Assembly (NCBI GenBank): GCA_004356555.1
Contig: SMWY01000003.1
Location: forward strand, 1 to 13,409
From: Candidatus Dadabacteria bacterium
GTDB lineage: Bacteria; Desulfobacterota_D; UBA1144; Nemesobacterales; UBA2774
Direction of reading: 5' to 3'
Length of the DNA stretch: 13,409 bases
Numbering within the stretch: position 1 is the first letter of the stretch; every line of letters starts with the position of its first letter. The notes under the pieces are model-generated. The model had not been told where the DNA came from. It made no database searches and was given only the letters and a program-made list of their open reading frames with translations. Shown here in pieces: positions 1 to 6,928 of the stretch. Both the position numbers and the translations under genes were made by a program.

Positions 1-444
1 AGTAAAATGTTCTGTCTCGATTTTGTTGATACGCATGTCGAGCATGTTAATGATTAATTCAGCATCATCCCCTTTACTAAAATCCTGAGAGAGAAAAAAG
101 GGCGCTTTGAAATTTGTATTAAAGTCTCTTTCAAAAATTTCCTCTGTTACATTATTGAAGCCGATATTCTCAAATATTGAAGCGCTGTTCACTAAAATCG
201 AGCATTGGGGAAAAACCTCAAACACTCTTGGCAAAAGTGTACGGACTTGTTTAATATCGGAGAGGTTTGATTGGAATATCTCACACTGTCTACCCTTCTC
301 TAGGATTAAATCCGCTGTTTCTTTGGCTTCTTTATCTGAGTGATTGTAGTGTATAGCAATATCATAGCCTCGTTCAGCCAGGCTGAGTGATATCGCCTTT
401 CCTAACCTCTTTCCCCCGCCTGTAATAAGTGCCGCTTTGCTCAT
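1..444 (-). CDS. Short-chain dehydrogenase/reductase, pteridine-reductase-like (C-terminus cut off by window edge)
   Basis: The minus-strand reading frame is open from an ATG at 444 to base 1, giving the first 148 residues. It begins with the SDR cofactor-binding motif TGGGKRLG (residues 8-15). An NSAS motif follows at 86-89, in the place of the usual NNAG, and then the helix-E asparagine in NTNFKAPFF (109-117). The Arg-containing TGxxxRxG loop and the N-S-A-S-x-F signature (86-91) are typical of the PTR1/FolM branch, which reduces pterins or dihydrofolate with NADPH; the Arg suggests NADP preference. The segment INMLDMRIN (132-140), where most SDRs have the catalytic Ser, has Asp-Met-Arg instead, as expected for that branch. 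The YxxxK pair would lie beyond the window. No clear Shine-Dalgarno site precedes the ATG, so this start is less certain than others here. The SDR family is confident; pteridine-reductase specificity is an inference. The gene lies 64 bases downstream of the SMR gene on the same strand, and the two may be co-transcribed. Confidence 0.85.
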   Translation of the reverse strand, partial: MSKAALITGGGKRLGKAISLSLAERGYDIAIHYNHSDKEAKETADLILEKGRQCEIFQSNLSDIKQVRTLLPRVFEVFPQCSILVNSASIFENIGFNNVTEEIFERDFNTNFKAPFFLSQDFSKGDDAELIINMLDMRINKIETEHFT

Positions 445-508
445 AATATTTAGTTTTATAGCAAAATTGTAAGGGAGAGTATAGCATATGTAGGAGAATC
501 GCTGCTAC

Positions 509-832
509 TTAACTAGATACTAATTTTAGACCCACAATCCCTACTATTATGAAGCCCAGGAATACGAATCTAAGCAAGTGAGTGGGTTCACCTAGTAAAT
601 AAATACCCAGGAAAAAAGTTCCTACAGCCCCTATTCCTACCCAAACAGCGTAGGCCGTTCCAACTGGTAGCTCCCTTTGCGCTAAAAACAAAAAGAAGCC
701 GCTTAGAAGTATACTTACGATGGCAAAGGCTGCGGGTACTATTTGAAATCCCTTTTCTGTCCATGCGTATTTTAGTCCCATCGGCCATCCCCACTCCATA
801 ATCCCAGCTATTAGTAAATAAATCCACTCCAT
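509..832 (-). CDS. sugE: Small multidrug resistance (SMR) transporter, SugE/Gdx guanidinium-exporter type
   Basis: This is a 107-residue, very hydrophobic protein with four predicted membrane helices (about 3-21, 31-52, 57-79 and 85-104), the standard SMR size and topology. The invariant membrane glutamate is E13 in AGIMEWGW (9-16). The signature LPVGTAYAVWVGIGAVG (55-71) is nearly identical to that of E. coli SugE (Gdx). It differs from EmrE-type drug pumps, and the C-terminal GIVGLKL (98-104) is also SugE-like. Gdx proteins are antiparallel dimers in the inner membrane that export guanidinium in exchange for protons; some members also export quaternary ammonium compounds. A strong AGGAGG site lies 9 bases before the ATG. 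I see no recognisable guanidine riboswitch in the short leader. The gene is divergent from the glucokinase gene and has no evident functional link to the sugar genes. The family is very confident; the exact substrate is inferred. Confidence 0.92.
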   Translation of the reverse strand: MEWIYLLIAGIMEWGWPMGLKYAWTEKGFQIVPAAFAIVSILLSGFFLFLAQRELPVGTAYAVWVGIGAVGTFFLGIYLLGEPTHLLRFVFLGFIIVGIVGLKLVSS

Positions 833-841
833 GTCGGATAC

Positions 842-847
842 CCTCCT
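842..847 (-). promoter_or_regulatory. Ribosome binding site of the SMR gene
   Basis: On the minus strand this reads AGGAGG, with 9 bases before the ATG that begins at 832. It fixes the start of the transporter gene. Confidence 0.8.
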
Positions 848-862
848 AGTTTTTTATAATTT

Positions 863-889
863 ATTATAATTTAACAATACTGTCTGCAA
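863..889 (-). promoter_or_regulatory. Possible sigma-70 promoter of the SMR gene
   Basis: On the minus strand, TTGCAG (889-884) and a perfect TATAAT (868-863) are separated by 15 bases, in an A+T-rich stretch just upstream of the transporter. The -10 hexamer is convincing. The spacer is shorter than the preferred 16-18 bases, so the -35 assignment is weak. The resulting leader would be only about 25 bases, leaving no room for a riboswitch. Confidence 0.35.
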
Positions 890-999
890 CTTATCACTAT
901 CTCTCTATCTAACCAACATAAAATAGTGACAACTTTATTTATTAGGTTGACTTGGTGTACAATAATAATTCAAACTAGAGTGTAGATAGGGATATTCAA

Positions 1000-1770
1000 A
1001 TGGCGAGACGAACCACTAGATCACAAAACAAAGTTCTTGGTATTGATATCGGCGGAACAGGAATTAAAGCGGCACCTGTGGATATTAATAAAGGTGTCTT
1101 GCTCCAGGAGCGGTTTCGTATTGAAACACCTCAACCCCCAACCCCCAGAGCAATGTTGGAAGTAATTGGCCGACTTATCGATCACTGGAACTGGAAGGGG
1201 AAGATTGGATGCGGTTTCCCTGGTGTACTAAAACGAGGAGGAGTTCATACTGCCGCAAATCTTTCCAAACAGTGGGTAGGTATAAATATAAAGGATCAGA
1301 TAGAGAAAATATCTTCATGTGAAGCCGTAGTTATAAATGATGCTGATAGTGCAGGGCTTGCAGAGATGAAGTTTGGCGCAGGAAAGGAATACAATAAACA
1401 TGGGGGAGGAGTTGTCATCATGGTAACTCTTGGGACCGGAATAGGTACTGCACTGTTTGTTGACGGTCACCTTGTTCATAACACTGAGTTGGGACATATT
1501 GAGATTGATGGAAAGGATGCGGAAAGGCGTGTTGCTGCGAGTGTGAGGGAACGCAAAAGTCTGAGTTGGAAAAAGTGGGGCGGTAGGGTTAATACATATC
1601 TGCAAACTTTGGAAAAGCTGCTTTCCCCGGACTTATTTATTATAGGCGGTGGAGTCAGTAAAAAGCCGGATAAATTTTTTAAATATATAGAGGTCAAAGC
1701 GAAAATTGTTTCTGCCGAAATGTATAATGATGCCGGCATTGTAGGTGCAGCTCTGGCAACTGAGCTATAA
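1000..1770 (+). CDS. ppgK: Polyphosphate glucokinase (ROK family)
   Basis: This 256-residue ROK-fold sugar kinase phosphorylates glucose to glucose 6-phosphate in the cytoplasm. The phosphate-binding loop is DIGGTGIK (16-23). The catalytic base is D114 in INDADSAGLAE (112-122). The second phosphate motif is TLGTGIGTALF (143-153) and the sugar-binding segment is ELGHIEIDG (163-171). The downstream block, with GKDAERR (171-177), LSWKKW (188-193) and SPDLFIIGGGVSK (209-221), is diagnostic of the polyphosphate-using branch, best known from actinobacteria, in which inorganic polyphosphate replaces or supplements ATP. The zinc-binding CxCGxxGC motif of ordinary ROK kinases is absent, as expected for this branch. 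The start is the ATG at 1000, with a modest GATAGGGA site (985-992); the N-terminal ten residues are basic and poorly conserved. It feeds substrate to the zwf gene further along. Family confidence is high; actual phosphoryl-donor preference needs an assay. Confidence 0.93.
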   Translation: MARRTTRSQNKVLGIDIGGTGIKAAPVDINKGVLLQERFRIETPQPPTPRAMLEVIGRLIDHWNWKGKIGCGFPGVLKRGGVHTAANLSKQWVGINIKDQIEKISSCEAVVINDADSAGLAEMKFGAGKEYNKHGGGVVIMVTLGTGIGTALFVDGHLVHNTELGHIEIDGKDAERRVAASVRERKSLSWKKWGGRVNTYLQTLEKLLSPDLFIIGGGVSKKPDKFFKYIEVKAKIVSAEMYNDAGIVGAALATEL

Positions 1771-1783
1771 GTTAAGGATTATC

Positions 1784-1812
1784 TTGAAAAACTAAATATG
1801 ATGTGTGATAAT
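1784..1812 (+). promoter_or_regulatory. Sigma-70-like promoter for the transketolase-to-lactonase operon
   Basis: TTGAAA (1784-1789, five of six matches to TTGACA) and GATAAT (1807-1812, five of six matches to TATAAT) are separated by exactly 17 bases. A TG one base before the -10 (1804-1805) adds an extended -10 element. This is the best promoter-like sequence in the window. It would start transcription near 1819, giving a leader of about 138 bases before the transketolase ATG. Confidence 0.6.
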
Positions 1813-1943
1813 CCCGAAAGGGGATGATAATCGTCTGGTGGAGTAATTAGTTTCCAAATAGGTGAGGTAAAATACTTTGTCTGAAAAGAAGCACTTCAAC
1901 ACTTTTCAAGTTAATACGAGGTTTATTAGAGCAAGTAAAATCT

Positions 1944-1949
1944 AAGGAG
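1944..1949 (+). promoter_or_regulatory. Ribosome binding site that fixes the transketolase start
   Basis: AAGGAG lies 7 bases before the ATG at 1957. It is only 1 base before the in-frame TTG at 1951, which is too close for that codon to serve as the start. Confidence 0.8.
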
Positions 1950-1956
1950 ATTGGCT

Positions 1957-4032
1957 ATGGAAGCAAAGCCTAAAAAGAAGAAAGACAAATTAGAACAATT
2001 AATTATTAATACTATTAGAACGCTCTCAATGGACGCAGTACAAAAGGCAAATTCCGGCCATCCCGGAACCCCTATGGCTATGTCTCCGGTAGCGTATACG
2101 ATTTGGGATAAATTCATGAGGTTTAATCCACAAAATCCTGACTGGCCTAACCGTGACCGCTTTGTTCTTTCGGCCGGTCATGCTTCAATGCTCCTATACA
2201 GCTTATTACATATCACTGGCTATGATCTTTCACTAAATGATATCAAGACCTTTCGTCAGCTTCATAGTAAATGCGCTGGGCACCCGGAATACGGCTTAGC
2301 CCCCGGAATTGAAAGCACCACAGGTCCTTTGGGACAGGGTTATGCAACTTCAGTTGGAATGGCAATTGCTGAGAAGTGGTTAGCTACATATTTCAACCGT
2401 CCCGGTCATGAGATGATTAACTACAGTGTTTACGCAATAGGCAGTGATGGCTGTATGATGGAAGGTATATCGAGTGAAGCTGCTTCCCTTGCAGGTCATT
2501 TGGGGCTTAGCAACCTGGTGTGGATATATGATAACAACCATATAACGATCGAAGGACACACAGCTCTTGCTTTTAGTGAAGATGTGGCAGCCAGGTTCAT
2601 GGGTTATAACTGGCACGTACAGCGTCTTGGCGATGCCAATAATTTGGAACTCCTTGAAGAAGCGCTTGATAGAGCGCACAAGGAGGATGAGCAGCCTTCT
2701 TTAATAATTGTAGATAGCCATATAGGTTACGGAAGTCCCAATAAGCAGGATACTTCCGCTGCACATGGAGAGCCTCTTGGTGAAGAGGAAATTAAAAAAA
2801 CAAAGATTAATTACGGATGGGATCCCAACAAAAAGTTCTATGTTCCGGATGAGGTAAAGGAATACAGAAAACAAATGCTAAAAAGGGGTAAGGAAGATGA
2901 GGATGAGTGGAATGAGAATTTTTCTAAGTACGCCTTTGAATACCCCGATTTAGCTAAACAGTTTGAAATGATCGAGAACCGCGAGATGCCTGAGGACTGG
3001 GAAAAATGCTTGCCGGTTTTTCCTGCCGATCCTAAGGGGACGGCTACTAGAAGCTCAAACGGTAAGATATTAAACGCCATAGGAAAAGACGTACCTTGGC
3101 TTGTCGGTGGTGCTGGGGATGTAGGCCCCTCTACAAAAACATATCTTGATGATGCCAGCAGCTTTGAAAAAAACGTGTACAGCGGTAGGAATTTTCACTT
3201 CGGTATTAGAGAAAATGCCATGGCTGCTGTGACAAACGGTATGGTTCTCAGCAAGCTAAGGGCGTATGCAGCTTGTTATTTTGTATTCTCCGATTATATG
3301 AAAGCGCCTCTAAGGCTTTCCTGTTTAATGCAGAACCCGGTTATTTACATATTCACTCATGACAGTATAGGTCTTGGAGAAGACGGACCTACTCATCAAC
3401 CAATAGAACATCTTGCTGCACTTAGGGCAGTTCCTAACCTCGATGTTATCAGACCTGCTGATGCTAATGAGCTCAGTGCTTTATGGAAGTATATAATGGA
3501 GGTCAAAGACAGACCGGTTGCTTTAATCCTTACCCGGCAGAATATTCCTACATTTGACCGGGATAAATATGCACCGGCTGAGGGAGCATTGAAAGGCGCA
3601 TATATTCTCGCTGATAGCAAAGGCAAACCCGATATAATATTAATTGGTACAGGGTCTGAAGTTCAATTATGTCTGGGTGCATATGAAAAGCTTAAAAAAC
3701 GGGGGATTAAAGCCCGTGTAGTAAGTATGCCTTGCTGGTCTCTATATGAAATGCAGGGTCAGGAATATTGGGAAGAGGTTCTGCCCGATTCGGTACGTGC
3801 CCGAGTTTCTGTTGAAGCTGGCTCTACTTTTGGTTGGCGGAGATATGTCGGGCTCCATGACAAGGGCGGAGTAATAGGTGTAAGCACATTTGGAGAATCA
3901 GCGCCGATAGCTGATTTATTTCCTGAGTTTGGGCTCACAGTGGACCATGTGGTTGCCAAGGCGAAAGAAGTTCTTAAAAATAACGGAAAACATACAACTA
4001 AAAGAACAAAGAAAAAAAGACGAGATCTATAA
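1957..4032 (+). CDS. tkt: Transketolase
   Basis: This 691-residue thiamine-diphosphate enzyme moves two-carbon ketol units between sugar phosphates, linking xylulose 5-phosphate, ribose 5-phosphate, sedoheptulose 7-phosphate and erythrose 4-phosphate. Conserved active-site histidines are in SGHPGTP (33-39), SAGHASM (72-78) and CAGHPE (106-111). The diphosphate/metal motif runs from GSDGCMMEG (162-170) to DNNHITIEG (192-200). The pyrimidine-domain glutamate is E419 in GIRENAM, followed by GEDGPTHQPIEH (474-485). The C-terminal domain ends near 675. ATG 1957 is chosen over an in-frame TTG at 1951 because of ribosome-binding-site spacing. The protein is slightly longer than most homologues: residues 4-11 form a lysine patch and the last 15 residues form a Lys/Arg-rich tail. 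It is the first gene after the promoter at 1784-1812 and is followed 58 bases later by the transaldolase-isomerase fusion. Confidence 0.96.
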   Translation: MEAKPKKKKDKLEQLIINTIRTLSMDAVQKANSGHPGTPMAMSPVAYTIWDKFMRFNPQNPDWPNRDRFVLSAGHASMLLYSLLHITGYDLSLNDIKTFRQLHSKCAGHPEYGLAPGIESTTGPLGQGYATSVGMAIAEKWLATYFNRPGHEMINYSVYAIGSDGCMMEGISSEAASLAGHLGLSNLVWIYDNNHITIEGHTALAFSEDVAARFMGYNWHVQRLGDANNLELLEEALDRAHKEDEQPSLIIVDSHIGYGSPNKQDTSAAHGEPLGEEEIKKTKINYGWDPNKKFYVPDEVKEYRKQMLKRGKEDEDEWNENFSKYAFEYPDLAKQFEMIENREMPEDWEKCLPVFPADPKGTATRSSNGKILNAIGKDVPWLVGGAGDVGPSTKTYLDDASSFEKNVYSGRNFHFGIRENAMAAVTNGMVLSKLRAYAACYFVFSDYMKAPLRLSCLMQNPVIYIFTHDSIGLGEDGPTHQPIEHLAALRAVPNLDVIRPADANELSALWKYIMEVKDRPVALILTRQNIPTFDRDKYAPAEGALKGAYILADSKGKPDIILIGTGSEVQLCLGAYEKLKKRGIKARVVSMPCWSLYEMQGQEYWEEVLPDSVRARVSVEAGSTFGWRRYVGLHDKGGVIGVSTFGESAPIADLFPEFGLTVDHVVAKAKEVLKNNGKHTTKRTKKKRRDL

Positions 4033-4090
4033 AAATGAGTAATAAATTTTATTTTCATATTAAACTTTAAGATTTGATAAGGAGATCGCA

Positions 4091-6916
4091 ATGTCCAGAA
4101 TCACAGAATTGACAAATCTAGGTCAATCAATTTGGTATGATTACATAAGACGCTCATTTCTCATTAAAGGCGAACTAAGGGCCTTAATCGATGAGGGCCT
4201 CAGGGGAGAAACCTCCAATCCATCTATTCTGGAAAAGGCTATTGCCGGTAGTTCTGACTACGATGAGGATTTAAAAGCATTGGTTGAAGAAAATAAATCA
4301 GTGGACGAGATATATGAAACCCTTGTTTTAAAAGACATTGCTCTTGCAGCGGATGACTTCAGGCCTTTATATGAGGAAACTAACGGTAGGGACGGATTTA
4401 TCAGTCTTGAGGTTAGTCCTACTTTAGCAAACAACACAAAACAGACCATTCAAGATGCCAAAAGATACTTCGTTGCCTTAGGCAGGCCAAATGTGATGAT
4501 TAAAGTTCCTGCTACTCCAGCCGGAATTCCGGCAATCACAGAGCTTATCGGATCTGGGCTCAATATAAATGTCACACTGATGTTCAGCTTGGATCAATAT
4601 AATGCTGTGTCTGAAGCCTATATTAAAGGTCTTGAAAGACTTGCTGCAAATGGCCCTTCGGTCTTTAAAGGTCACAGGGTTGATAAAGTGGCTTCAGTTG
4701 CATCCTTTTTCGTAAGCAGGGTCGATAGTGCAGTGGACGCTGAGTTGGAAAAAATTGGCAACTCGGATCTCCAGGGCAAAATTGCTATTGCCAATTCCAA
4801 GATAACTTATGAAAAATACAAAAAAGTTTTCAGTGGCCCACGATGGAAAAAGCTTGCAGATTTAGGGGCCAGACCCCAGAGGGTTCTCTGGGCCAGTACC
4901 AGCACCAAAAACCCTGCCTATCCAGATACGCTTTATGTGGACGAGCTAATTGGTCCCAATACTGTAAATACTGTTCCTCCAGCCACATATAAAAATTTTC
5001 GTGACCACGGCACTCCAAAAACCACACTTACTAAAGGTCTTAAACAGGCGCATGCCGATCTGGCCAAGCTGGGGAAATTGGGGATTAAGTTAAATGATGT
5101 TACGGATTTTCTGCTCCGGGACGGTGTTAAGAAATTTGCGGAGTCCTTTGAGACCTTAATGCAAAGTATTGCTGATAAAAAGGAGGAAATTATTCAGGGA
5201 AAAAAGCCCTATACGGCAAGCTTGGGTAAGTATCAGGCTGCCGTTGATAAGGCCCTGGAGAATATACGTAAGAATAATATAATTGAGAAAATCTGGGATT
5301 TTGATTATCTGGTTTGGGAAGACAATCCAACTGAAATAAGTAACCGGCTCGGCTGGCTTCATATACCTGAAGTCATGGCAGACGCACTTATCGGTATAAA
5401 TGTTGTTGTCGACCAGGCTAGGGAGGACGGCTATACGAATGCGCTTGTTTTAGGTATGGGCGGATCCAGTCTCGTTGTTGAAGTTATTCGTGAGACCTAC
5501 GGGGTAAAAGACGGCTACCTCGATGTTGCGGTTTTAGACAGCACTGACCCAGGGATGATACTTGATTATAGAAGAAGCCTCGATATGAAAAAAACTCTTT
5601 TTATTGTTTCCACCAAATCGGGCGGCACTGCTGAAACCCTTTCTTATATGAAGTTTTTCTATAACGAAGTATTAGCTGAAGTTGGGAAGAAGGAAGTAGG
5701 AAAGCATTTTGTTGCAATTACTGATCCGGGGAGCGGTCTTGAGAAGATTGCAAAGGACCTTAAATTCAGAAAGACATTCTTAAATGATCCTAATATTGGC
5801 GGGCGTTATTCTGCTCTGTCCTTTGTTGGAATACCACCCGCAGCTTTTCAGGGTGTAGACGTTCCGCTACTGTTAGATCGTGCTATAAGGATGCTCCACA
5901 ACAACGAAAGCTGTAACTGTGTAGTGGAAGGGGATCATTCGGGTGCATGGCTCGGGGCGATTCTGGGAGAGTTGGCCAAAGCTGGGCATGACAAGGTTAC
6001 GCTGATAACTTCTCCGCCTATACAAGGATTTGGCGCATGGGCTGAACAGTTAATAGCTGAGAGCACCGGAAAGATCGGAAAAGGAATACTTCCCGTAGAC
6101 CGTGAGCCTATAGGTCCTCCTGAAAATTACGCAAACGACAGGCTATTTGTTTATCTCAGGCTAGCGCACGATAATACTCACGATAAGAAGGTGAATGCGC
6201 TTGAAGATCATGGTCATCCGGTAGTAAGGATTAATCTAAAGGATATATACGATCTTGGTGGGGAGTTTTTCAGGTGGGAGATGGCGATTGCAATTGCCGG
6301 GATGATAATCGGGATTCATCCTTTTAATCAGCCCAATGTAGAGGCTGCAAAGATTCTCGCTCGCAATATGATCGCCAAATATCAGAAAAAAGGAAAACTC
6401 CCGTATGTAAAACCGACTCTAGAAGATGACGGCATAACAGTTTATTCAGGTTTCAAAGCGGACAGCGTAGATGGGGCGCTTAAGAAGTTTCTTTCACTTG
6501 CTAAAAAGGGTAAAAATGAATCTAAAGGCAGAAGCTATGTAACTTTACAGGCGTATGTGAAACCGGACGATGAGACTTACGAAGCAATGCAGAAATTACG
6601 TAAGAAAATCCAGTCTAAATACCGTTTAGCAACTACTTCGGGGTTTGGGCCTAGATTCTTACATTCAACAGGACAGCTTCATAAGGGAGATGCTGGTAAC
6701 GGACTATTTATACAGTTTACTTCCGAAATGCCTGAAGACGTCCCGATACCTGATGAAGTGGGGAAAAAGGCTTCATCAATGAGCTTTGGGGTTTTGAAAA
6801 ACGCCCAAGCTCTTGGCGACCGCCGGGCCTTGCTAGACAATAAACGAAACGTTATAACATTCCATCTGGGAGAGGATGTTGTAAGCGACATTGAAAGATT
6901 GACAAAAAGCTTATAG
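4091..6916 (+). CDS. Bifunctional transaldolase / glucose-6-phosphate isomerase
   Basis: This 941-residue protein has two complete enzyme domains. Residues 1 to about 365 are a transaldolase (about the usual length): GETSNPSIL (39-47), the Schiff-base lysine K138 in VMIKVPAT, GLNINVTLMFS (156-166) and RVLWASTSTKNPAYPDTLYV (264-283). After a charged linker with IWDFDYLVWE (401-410), residues from about 410 to 941 are a glucose-6-phosphate isomerase. Its features are GMGGSS (455-460), the SIS phosphosugar loop STKSGGT (507-513), GGRYS (570-574), the putative base E657 in QLIAESTGK (653-661) and LHSTGQLHKG (857-866) near the end. The first half makes fructose 6-phosphate and erythrose 4-phosphate; the second interconverts fructose and glucose 6-phosphates. 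AAGGAG (4079-4084) precedes the ATG by 6 bases. The frame is open throughout with no stop or shift, so the fusion is real in this sequence. Such tal-pgi fusions are known from several bacterial groups. Confidence 0.94.
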   Translation: MSRITELTNLGQSIWYDYIRRSFLIKGELRALIDEGLRGETSNPSILEKAIAGSSDYDEDLKALVEENKSVDEIYETLVLKDIALAADDFRPLYEETNGRDGFISLEVSPTLANNTKQTIQDAKRYFVALGRPNVMIKVPATPAGIPAITELIGSGLNINVTLMFSLDQYNAVSEAYIKGLERLAANGPSVFKGHRVDKVASVASFFVSRVDSAVDAELEKIGNSDLQGKIAIANSKITYEKYKKVFSGPRWKKLADLGARPQRVLWASTSTKNPAYPDTLYVDELIGPNTVNTVPPATYKNFRDHGTPKTTLTKGLKQAHADLAKLGKLGIKLNDVTDFLLRDGVKKFAESFETLMQSIADKKEEIIQGKKPYTASLGKYQAAVDKALENIRKNNIIEKIWDFDYLVWEDNPTEISNRLGWLHIPEVMADALIGINVVVDQAREDGYTNALVLGMGGSSLVVEVIRETYGVKDGYLDVAVLDSTDPGMILDYRRSLDMKKTLFIVSTKSGGTAETLSYMKFFYNEVLAEVGKKEVGKHFVAITDPGSGLEKIAKDLKFRKTFLNDPNIGGRYSALSFVGIPPAAFQGVDVPLLLDRAIRMLHNNESCNCVVEGDHSGAWLGAILGELAKAGHDKVTLITSPPIQGFGAWAEQLIAESTGKIGKGILPVDREPIGPPENYANDRLFVYLRLAHDNTHDKKVNALEDHGHPVVRINLKDIYDLGGEFFRWEMAIAIAGMIIGIHPFNQPNVEAAKILARNMIAKYQKKGKLPYVKPTLEDDGITVYSGFKADSVDGALKKFLSLAKKGKNESKGRSYVTLQAYVKPDDETYEAMQKLRKKIQSKYRLATTSGFGPRFLHSTGQLHKGDAGNGLFIQFTSEMPEDVPIPDEVGKKASSMSFGVLKNAQALGDRRALLDNKRNVITFHLGEDVVSDIERLTKSL

Positions 6917-6928
6917 AAACTTGGACAA

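Larger units (their letters stand above)
833..999. other. Divergent intergenic region between the SMR transporter and polyphosphate glucokinase
   Basis: This 167-base A+T-rich region must hold the outward promoters for both flanking genes. For the plus strand the visible elements are TTGACT (947-952) and TACAAT (958-963), but they are only 5 bases apart and cannot act as one promoter. TACAAT could be a -10 element with a poor -35 near 935-940. I see no palindromic operator of convincing length, no hairpin and no coding potential. The plus-strand promoter is therefore unresolved. Confidence 0.5.
1771..1956 (+). other. Intergenic region between glucokinase and transketolase: promoter, small hairpin, leader
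   Basis: At 186 bases this is the largest gap inside the plus-strand run. It contains the promoter candidate listed separately. A short hairpin, ATCCC-GAAAG-GGGAT, lies at 1811-1825 and is flanked by two copies of GATAATC (1807-1813 and 1826-1832). A weaker 7-base inverted repeat, TGAAAAG (1882-1888) with CTTTTCA (1902-1908), has a 13-base loop. Neither hairpin is followed by a run of T, so neither looks like an intrinsic terminator. The longest ATG-started peptide seen here is nine codons and has no ribosome binding site. Confidence 0.5.

Noticed and set aside
107..343. Plus-strand open frame of 78 codons
   Set aside because: It lies antisense to the SDR gene, whose protein has clear family motifs; the plus-strand peptide has none and no ribosome binding site.
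947..963. TTGACT and TACAAT as a promoter for the glucokinase gene
   Set aside because: They are 5 bases apart, far too close to be used together by sigma-70 polymerase.
833..999. Guanidine riboswitch upstream of the SugE/Gdx-type gene
   Set aside because: No recognisable riboswitch core or paired stems were seen, and the likely promoter leaves a leader of only about 25 bases.
1801..1830. Nine-codon peptide frame at the ATG run before transketolase, as a leader peptide
   Set aside because: No ribosome binding site, no repeated regulatory codons, and it overlaps the predicted promoter -10.
1951..1956. TTG at 1951 as the transketolase start
   Set aside because: The ribosome binding site would be 1 base from it; the ATG at 1957 has normal spacing.
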